Assembly (NCBI RefSeq): GCF_900258435.1
Contig: NZ_LT992558.1
Location: forward strand, 1,641,518-1,705,517
DNA length: 64,000 nucleotides
Direction: 5' to 3'
DNA from: Carnobacterium divergens
GTDB lineage: Bacteria; Bacillota; Bacilli; Lactobacillales; Carnobacteriaceae
The notes under the pieces: generated by a model
The model's database searches: none
The model's input: only the letters and a program-made list of their open reading frames with translations
Told to the model about the DNA's origin: nothing
Program-made: the position numbers and the translations under genes
Shown here: one piece after another, positions 58,849 to 64,000 of the stretch
How positions within the stretch are numbered: position 1 is the stretch's first letter
How the letters are laid out: the number at the start of each line of letters is the position of its first letter

Positions 58849-60147
58849 TTAAGGGTAGATACGGTTTAATAGACGTGGGAATGGAATTGATTCACGAATA
58901 TGCTCTGTGCCACAAATCCAAGTTACCGCTCTTTCTAAGCCTAAGCCAAAACCAGAGTGAGGAACTGTTCCATATTTACGTAAATCTAAATACCAAGAGT
59001 AATCTTCTTCTGCTAAACCAAATTTTTTGATAGCTTCTTGAAGTTTATCAAAATCAACTTCACGTTCACTCCCACCAATAATCTCACCATAACCTTCTGG
59101 AGCGATCATATCTGCACATAACACAACATCATCACGATCTGGATGTGGTTTCATGTAGAATGGTTTAATTGCTTTTGGATAGTTTAAAATGAAGACCGGT
59201 TTGTCAAATGAGCTAGCGATAAAGGTTTCATGAGGCGAGCCGAAATCATCTCCCCATTCAATGTCTTCAAAACCATTTTCTTTTAATAAAACGACAGCAT
59301 CGTCATAAGAGATACGTGGGAATGGCAGTTCTGTATATTTTTTCAGTAATTCAACGTCACGATCTAAGACATGCAATGCGTGTTCACAGTTATCTAACAC
59401 TCTTTGAACTAAGAAAGCGACATATTGTTCTTGAACTTCAAGACTTTGGTCTTGGTCCATAAAAGCCATTTCTGGTTCAATCATCCAAAATTCAATTAAA
59501 TGACGACGTGTTTTTGATTTTTCTGCTCTAAAAGTTGGTCCAAATGAGAAGACTTTCCCAAAGGCCATTGCTGCAGCTTCCATATACAATTGGCCACTTT
59601 GAGAAAGAAATGCATCTTGGTCAAAGTATTCAGTATGGAATAGCTCTGTTGTGTCTTCAGCAGCATTTGCTGTTAAGATAGGTGGATCAATTTTGATAAA
59701 TCCATTGTCATTAAAGAAGACATACGTCGCAAGAATGATTTCGTTACGAATTTGCATAATGGCATGTTGTTTAGATGAACGCAACCATAAATGACGATGA
59801 TCCATTAAGAATTCAGTGCCATGTTCTTTTGGTGTAATTGGGTAATCTTGACTTTCTCCAACAACTTCCACTTCTGTAACCGTCATTTCATAACCAAATT
59901 TTGAACGGCTGTCTTCTTGGATAACCCCTCTTACTAAAATCGATGTTTCTTGGTTTAGTCCTTTTGCTAGTTGGAACATATCATCTCCAACTTCACTTTT
60001 TACGACAACTCCTTGAAAATAGGCAGATCCATCACGTAATTGTAAAAACGCAATTTTCCCGCTTGAACGTTTGTTGGCAACCCATGCGCCAATTTCAACT
60101 GTTTCGCCAACATGGTGTTTGGCTTCGTTAATTGTAATTCTTTTCAC
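58849..60147 (-). CDS. asnS: Asparaginyl-tRNA synthetase
   Basis: 432 residues, class IIb. The OB-fold anticodon-binding domain is residues 1-110 ([32 protein letters not shown]). Class II motifs are seen: motif 2 [28 protein letters not shown] and motif 3 [15 protein letters not shown]. The specificity region reads [18 protein letters not shown], fitting AsnRS rather than AspRS, and it lacks the large bacterial AspRS insertion. It begins 32 bp after aspB, so no T-box leader fits between them; expression is from the aspB transcript. Confidence 0.95.
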   Translation of the reverse strand: MKRITINEAKHHVGETVEIGAWVANKRSSGKIAFLQLRDGSAYFQGVVVKSEVGDDMFQLAKGLNQETSILVRGVIQEDSRSKFGYEMTVTEVEVVGESQDYPITPKEHGTEFLMDHRHLWLRSSKQHAIMQIRNEIILATYVFFNDNGFIKIDPPILTANAAEDTTELFHTEYFDQDAFLSQSGQLYMEAAAMAFGKVFSFGPTFRAEKSKTRRHLIEFWMIEPEMAFMDQDQSLEVQEQYVAFLVQRVLDNCEHALHVLDRDVELLKKYTELPFPRISYDDAVVLLKENGFEDIEWGDDFGSPHETFIASSFDKPVFILNYPKAIKPFYMKPHPDRDDVVLCADMIAPEGYGEIIGGSEREVDFDKLQEAIKKFGLAEEDYSWYLDLRKYGTVPHSGFGLGLERAVTWICGTEHIRESIPFPRLLNRIYP

Positions 60148-60179
60148 GTTTTGTATACTCCTTTTAGTTAAACTATAGT

Positions 60180-61373
60180 TTAGTTATTCATTTTTTTTAG
60201 TACATATTGATGAATTCTTGCAATTCCTGTTTTGAGTGTTTCTAAATCCGTTGCATAACTGATTCTAAAATTATCTTTTGCGCCAAAGCCAGAACCTTGT
60301 ACCACGGCTACATGAGCTTCTTCTAGTATGCCGTCAACAAATGCATCTACTGAATCAAAACCACAGGCTGTTGCTGCTTTTTTTACATTTGGAAACAGAT
60401 AGAAGGCGCCTTGAGGTTTGATTACTTCAAATCCTGGAATGGCTGCTAATAAAGGATACGCGGTATTTAAGCGTTCTTCAAAAGCAAGACGCATTGTTTC
60501 AACAATTTCTTGACTGCCATTTAATGCTTCAATAGCCGCATATTGACTAGCTGCTGTCGGATTGCTAGTAGAATGGCTTGCAACATCAATCATTCCTTTG
60601 ATGATGTCTTTGTCTCCTAGAGCATAACCAATGCGCCAACCGGTCATTGCATAGGTTTTAGAAACGCCGTTAATCAAAATAGTTTGTCGCTTGATTTCAT
60701 CAGATAAAGTCGCAATTGAAATGAACTCATGTCCATTATAAATGAGTTTACCATAAATTTCATCAGAAATAATAAGAATTTTATGTTTTACTGCCCAATT
60801 GCCAATTTCTAGTAGTTCTTCTCTCGTGTAAATCATCCCTGTAGGATTTGAAGGAGAATTTAAAATAAGTGCTTTTGTCTGATTTGTTCTCTTTTCTTCT
60901 AACTCAGAAACTGTGATTTTATAGTCTTTTTCAGGTTGTCCATTGACCAAAACGGGCGTTCCTTCTGCTAACTTGACTTGTTCCGTATAGCTCACCCAGA
61001 ACGGCGCAAGAACCAACACTTCATCTTTAGGATTGAGGATAGCTTGAAATAGATTATAAAGTGCATTTTTTGCTCCATCGGTTACAATAACTTCTTCATC
61101 AGCATAAGTCAATCCTGTATCTTGCTGTGTTCGTTTTCGAACGGCATCTCGTAAAGCAGGCAACCCTGCTGTTGGTGTATAATAACTTGCTCGTCCATTT
61201 TGAATGGCTTCAATAGCGGCTGCTTTAATCGTATCGGCTGTTTGAAAATCAGGTTCCCCTACTCCTAAACCGATGATGTCAATGCCTTTTGCAATTAACT
61301 TTTTAGACTTAGCTGATGTTGCTAAGGTAATCGATTCTGTAATCTGTTCCATTCTTTTAGCCAATTTACTCAT
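60180..61373 (-). CDS. aspB: Aspartate aminotransferase (class I, subgroup I-beta)
   Basis: 397 residues. PLP enzyme converting oxaloacetate and glutamate to aspartate and 2-oxoglutarate. The Schiff-base Lys lies in [21 protein letters not shown]; other marks are [47 protein letters not shown], and the C-terminal Arg in [10 protein letters not shown]. It precedes asnS, so aspartate/asparagine supply and charging are linked, as in Bacillus. ATG 61373 follows AGGGGGAAC. Confidence 0.95.
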   Translation of the reverse strand: MSKLAKRMEQITESITLATSAKSKKLIAKGIDIIGLGVGEPDFQTADTIKAAAIEAIQNGRASYYTPTAGLPALRDAVRKRTQQDTGLTYADEEVIVTDGAKNALYNLFQAILNPKDEVLVLAPFWVSYTEQVKLAEGTPVLVNGQPEKDYKITVSELEEKRTNQTKALILNSPSNPTGMIYTREELLEIGNWAVKHKILIISDEIYGKLIYNGHEFISIATLSDEIKRQTILINGVSKTYAMTGWRIGYALGDKDIIKGMIDVASHSTSNPTAASQYAAIEALNGSQEIVETMRLAFEERLNTAYPLLAAIPGFEVIKPQGAFYLFPNVKKAATACGFDSVDAFVDGILEEAHVAVVQGSGFGAKDNFRISYATDLETLKTGIARIHQYVLKKMNN

Positions 61374-61388
61374 GTCTGTTCCCCCTAG

Positions 61389-61874
61389 TTAAATATTGCC
61401 GATATCACGAATGTATTCGCCATCTTCTAAGGTTATCACATGATAGCCTAGTCGACCATTTTTTTCTTGATAAGCTACTTCCCAAATTGGGACTTTTTTA
61501 TCCATTCCAATTCGTGATTCTAATATTTTTTCTGGATTTTTAGCTTCTCTTGTCATGCTTCGAGCTTGCCCTTCAGAAATTGCTTTATCTGCATCGATTA
61601 CCGTTGTTTTTCCACCTTTTTTTGCAATAATCACAATAATCGCTTTATTTTTATTTGTTTTCCCCGTTACCGTAAAATAGGTTTCTTTGCCATTATACCA
61701 GTAGAAATCATCCACTTCTTTTAAATCTGTTTCACTTTTAGCAATCTCGATTGCTTCTGATTTTGCCTTTGACATGGGGTGATTGCCTTGATAATAAATC
61801 GTTGCAGCACCCACTACAATCGTCGCCATTATAATGGTTAAAATTAAAACAAACCATTTTTTCATTTTTTTCAC
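61389..61874 (-). CDS. ypmB: YpmB family protein (DUF5590)
   Basis: 161 residues. One N-terminal membrane helix (about 5-27) followed by two PepSY-like repeats typical of YpmB: SKAKSEAIEIAKSETDLKEVDDFYWYNG and GQARSMTREAKNPEKILESRIGMDKKVPIWEVAYQEKNGRLGY. The domain is probably extracellular. The function is unknown. It sits between dinG and aspB, with 15 bp to aspB, the same order as in Bacillus. Confidence 0.9.
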   Translation of the reverse strand: MKKMKKWFVLILTIIMATIVVGAATIYYQGNHPMSKAKSEAIEIAKSETDLKEVDDFYWYNGKETYFTVTGKTNKNKAIIVIIAKKGGKTTVIDADKAISEGQARSMTREAKNPEKILESRIGMDKKVPIWEVAYQEKNGRLGYHVITLEDGEYIRDIGNI

Positions 61875-61966
61875 CTACTTTACATTTAGAGAATCTGTCT
61901 TCAGTCGTTTTATTATACCAAACTTTTTTCCTTTTGCGGTTTGAAAATGCTAAAAAATTCTTTAAT

Positions 61967-64000
61967 TTAGCTTAAGAAATCTTGAATTTCAGTTATAATC
62001 TCAGCCATAGGCAATTCTTTTTTAGGCAAGTCTGTCGGCAATGAGTGCAACATTTGTTTGCCGTAATTTGTTTTAAATAAGCGGTCATCTAAAACCAACA
62101 TTATTCCTCTGTCGGTTTCTGAACGAATCAAACGACCTAACCCTTGTCTTAGACGTAACGTAGCTTTGGGCAATGCTTCAACTGAAAAAGGATTTTCACC
62201 TAATGTTTCAAGGTAATGGTATTTTGATTTTACAAAAGGTTGTTCTGGTGAATCAAAAGGCAATCGGGTCACAATGATGATTCTTAATGACTTCCCTGGC
62301 AAGTCCACGCCTTCCCAAAAACTATCTGCACCTAATAAAATACCGCCATTTGCATGAAAGAAGCGTTTTAAAATTCGTTCTCGGCTTCCTGAAATTCCTT
62401 GAGCTAAAATTTCACGTTGATTAAATAAATGGTTTTGTTGTAACAAGCGATACACATCCTGCAAGGGTTCCAAGGCATTAAATAAAACCATAATATTTTC
62501 TTGGCTATTTTCAATCAATTGCGTTAATTGCGCTACAATTGATTCCACGTAATGTTTCTTCGACATTGATTTAATGCTCCCCATTTCAGTGGGTAAATAG
62601 AGTCTCGCTTGGTTTTTGTAATCGTAAGGAGAAGCTAGTATTAATGTATCTAACTCTTTTTCACCAATTTGTTCCTCAAAATAATCAAATGCTCCTCTGA
62701 CTTCCAGTGTTGCGCCTGTATAGACAATCTGTTTGGCCTGTTCAACCAAATGTTCTTTTAAAAATTCCGAACTATTGATAGTAGAGCGTTTGATTTTAAA
62801 ACTATTTTTAGGACTCTTTTCCTTATAAGAAAACCAAGTAACTGCATAGGGATTTTCATTGTTAAAAATAGTTTTAAACATTGTTCCTTGTTGCTCTATA
62901 GTAGTTAACAGCACATTGAAATCTTCAACAAAATAACTTTCTGCTAAACTCAATGTCTCTGGTTCACGTATTAGCTGCTGAACCAATTCAAAACCAAGCT
63001 GACAAATTTCCGTAAATTCTGCACTAATTTTTTTGATTTTCCGTTTATTTTCAAGAGACCACTGGATTGTGTCACTCAGCATGACATTAATTTCTTCACT
63101 TTTATCCATTTTTTTTGTAGCCATTTGATGACAAATCAATAACAACTCATCTAAAAATTCTGCTAGTTCTTCACTTAAAGACAACCCGCTCATTTCTAAA
63201 TTGCTTAATTGATACGCATAAATACTTTTTACTTTTTTTGACAAATTTTCAAATTGATTTAAGTAACTATCTTCACTATCCATACGTCCGATCAACTTCA
63301 AAGCGTGGTGCACTTGGTAGTAACTAAACGTCTCACTAGAAGCAGCAACTGCTACATCCGATAAATGATGCGCTTCGTCAATAATAAATCGATCTACTTC
63401 AGGAAGTTCCGGTACCTCTCGTTTAAAATCATGGCATAAAAAAGCATGATTGGTGATAATAATGCTCGCCTGTTGCATAACTTTTTTGGCAAATAAATAA
63501 AAATCTTCTTTATACCAAGGATCCTCTTTAGGATCCTTTAACCAGCCATGGTGACAAACTTTCTTCCAAAAGGTTCCGTTAAAGTTGGTCATATTTAGTT
63601 CATCTAAATCGCCAGTTACTGTTTGTGTTAACCAAGTTAGTAAACGCATTTTTAAAAGAGCATCATTCTTGTTTAAGGTTTCTGATTTTATTTCCTCAGC
63701 AAAACGTGATAAATGAAGGTAATGATTTTTACTTTTCAAAATAGCTGCATTTACGTTAAAAGGCACTAACTTATTTAATTGAACAATATCTTTTTCAATC
63801 AGTTGTTTTTGCAACAATGTCGTATAAGTGCTAATCACAACTGGTCTTTTTTGATCGGCTAAATACGCTAATGGAATTAGGTAACCTAACGTTTTCCCCA
63901 CGCCAGTAGCGGCTTCAATTGCTAGATGTGCATTCGAATCTTTTTGAAAAGTATCGTAAACTCGGTCCATCATAGTCACTTGGCTTTCACGAATAACCAA
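61967..64000 (-). CDS. dinG: ATP-dependent helicase DinG, 5' end outside window
   Basis: The frame is open to the last base, so the apparent first codon (TTG at 64000) is internal; at least 677 residues are visible. DinG is an XPD-like superfamily 2 helicase. Walker A is IEAATGVGKTLGYLIPLA, the DEAH-type box is RFIIDEAHHLSDVA, and the C-terminal motifs include ILLGADSFWEGVDLPGKSL and LRLRQGLGRLIRSETDRG. The Fe-S cysteine cluster of E. coli DinG is not obvious: only two cysteines (one in VCHHGWL, one in AFLCHDF) lie in that region. Gram-positive DinG usually carries an N-terminal DnaQ-like exonuclease domain, which would lie off the right edge. Confidence 0.93.
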   Translation of the reverse strand: MVIRESQVTMMDRVYDTFQKDSNAHLAIEAATGVGKTLGYLIPLAYLADQKRPVVISTYTTLLQKQLIEKDIVQLNKLVPFNVNAAILKSKNHYLHLSRFAEEIKSETLNKNDALLKMRLLTWLTQTVTGDLDELNMTNFNGTFWKKVCHHGWLKDPKEDPWYKEDFYLFAKKVMQQASIIITNHAFLCHDFKREVPELPEVDRFIIDEAHHLSDVAVAASSETFSYYQVHHALKLIGRMDSEDSYLNQFENLSKKVKSIYAYQLSNLEMSGLSLSEELAEFLDELLLICHQMATKKMDKSEEINVMLSDTIQWSLENKRKIKKISAEFTEICQLGFELVQQLIREPETLSLAESYFVEDFNVLLTTIEQQGTMFKTIFNNENPYAVTWFSYKEKSPKNSFKIKRSTINSSEFLKEHLVEQAKQIVYTGATLEVRGAFDYFEEQIGEKELDTLILASPYDYKNQARLYLPTEMGSIKSMSKKHYVESIVAQLTQLIENSQENIMVLFNALEPLQDVYRLLQQNHLFNQREILAQGISGSRERILKRFFHANGGILLGADSFWEGVDLPGKSLRIIIVTRLPFDSPEQPFVKSKYHYLETLGENPFSVEALPKATLRLRQGLGRLIRSETDRGIMLVLDDRLFKTNYGKQMLHSLPTDLPKKELPMAEIITEIQDFLS

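Noticed and set aside
60140-60200. T-box leader in front of asnS
   Set aside because: Only 32 bp separate aspB and asnS, too short for a T-box; none was seen before aspB either.

Overview
The window is chromosomal DNA of a low-GC Gram-positive bacterium (Firmicutes, order Lactobacillales). The evidence is AT-rich DNA, strong AGGAG ribosome-binding sites with many TTG and GTG starts, a bacillus-type RNase P RNA, CodY, GpsB, DnaD, RecU, YozE, YpmB and EbsA homologues, and fermentative genes (pyruvate formate-lyase, formate-THF ligase). EbsA and the gene order suggest Carnobacteriaceae or Enterococcaceae. Carnobacterium is my best guess, but this is inference and no species marker was seen. Both ends cut a gene: an S66 peptidase on the left and dinG on the right.

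Layout. 1-3.6 kb is an accessory-looking stretch: a peptidase, two tandem ECF S-component paralogues that each have their own nearly identical promoter, a VOC protein, and a 53-aa membrane protein with a TTG start coupled to an atypical DsbB-like protein. 3.7-5.3 kb is a gene graveyard, with a decayed LPXTG pilin-like adhesin and a second relic. 5.3-6.3 kb encodes an unrecognised anchored surface protein. 6.4-10.2 kb is lrgAB-lytSR with a cre-like site on the lrgAB promoter. 10.3-15.5 kb holds ppaC, a LysR regulator and pflB-pflA. 15.9-21.3 kb holds parE-parC and plsY. 21.4-32.5 kb carries core genes: a LacX-like epimerase, xerC-hslV-hslU-codY, trmFO, topA, dprA, rnhB and ylqF. 32.6-40.3 kb has two signal peptidases, a CtpA protease, deoD, the yozE-msrA-ypmS-ypmR cluster, degV and a haemolysin III gene. 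40.3-46.6 kb is a folate/one-carbon and translation block (folA, thyA, an ABC-F protein, a family-4-like UDG, fhs and a cold-shock gene). 46.6-51.2 kb holds ebsA, an RNase HI-like gene, nagA with a DeoR regulator, and an M32 carboxypeptidase. 51.2-64 kb is the conserved ypsC-rnpB-gpsB-ypsA / recU-pbp1A / nth-dnaD-asnS-aspB-ypmB-dinG block known from Bacillus and relatives.

How it fits together. Several genes centre on pyruvate and formate: LytSR-LrgAB (a pyruvate-linked transporter in related bacteria), PflB/PflA making formate, and Fhs using formate for 10-formyl-THF, with FolA and ThyA in the same folate cycle. Regulatory DNA visible by eye includes a cre-like site at lrgAB, a PurBox in the fhs leader, phased repeats on the nag promoter, a LysR-type dyad, and an attenuator between pflB and pflA. 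I saw no prophage, insertion sequence, CRISPR array, tRNA or rRNA operon. I did not find a convincing new multi-gene system. The most unusual items are the small protein/DsbB-like pair, the adhesin wreck and the unrecognised surface protein.
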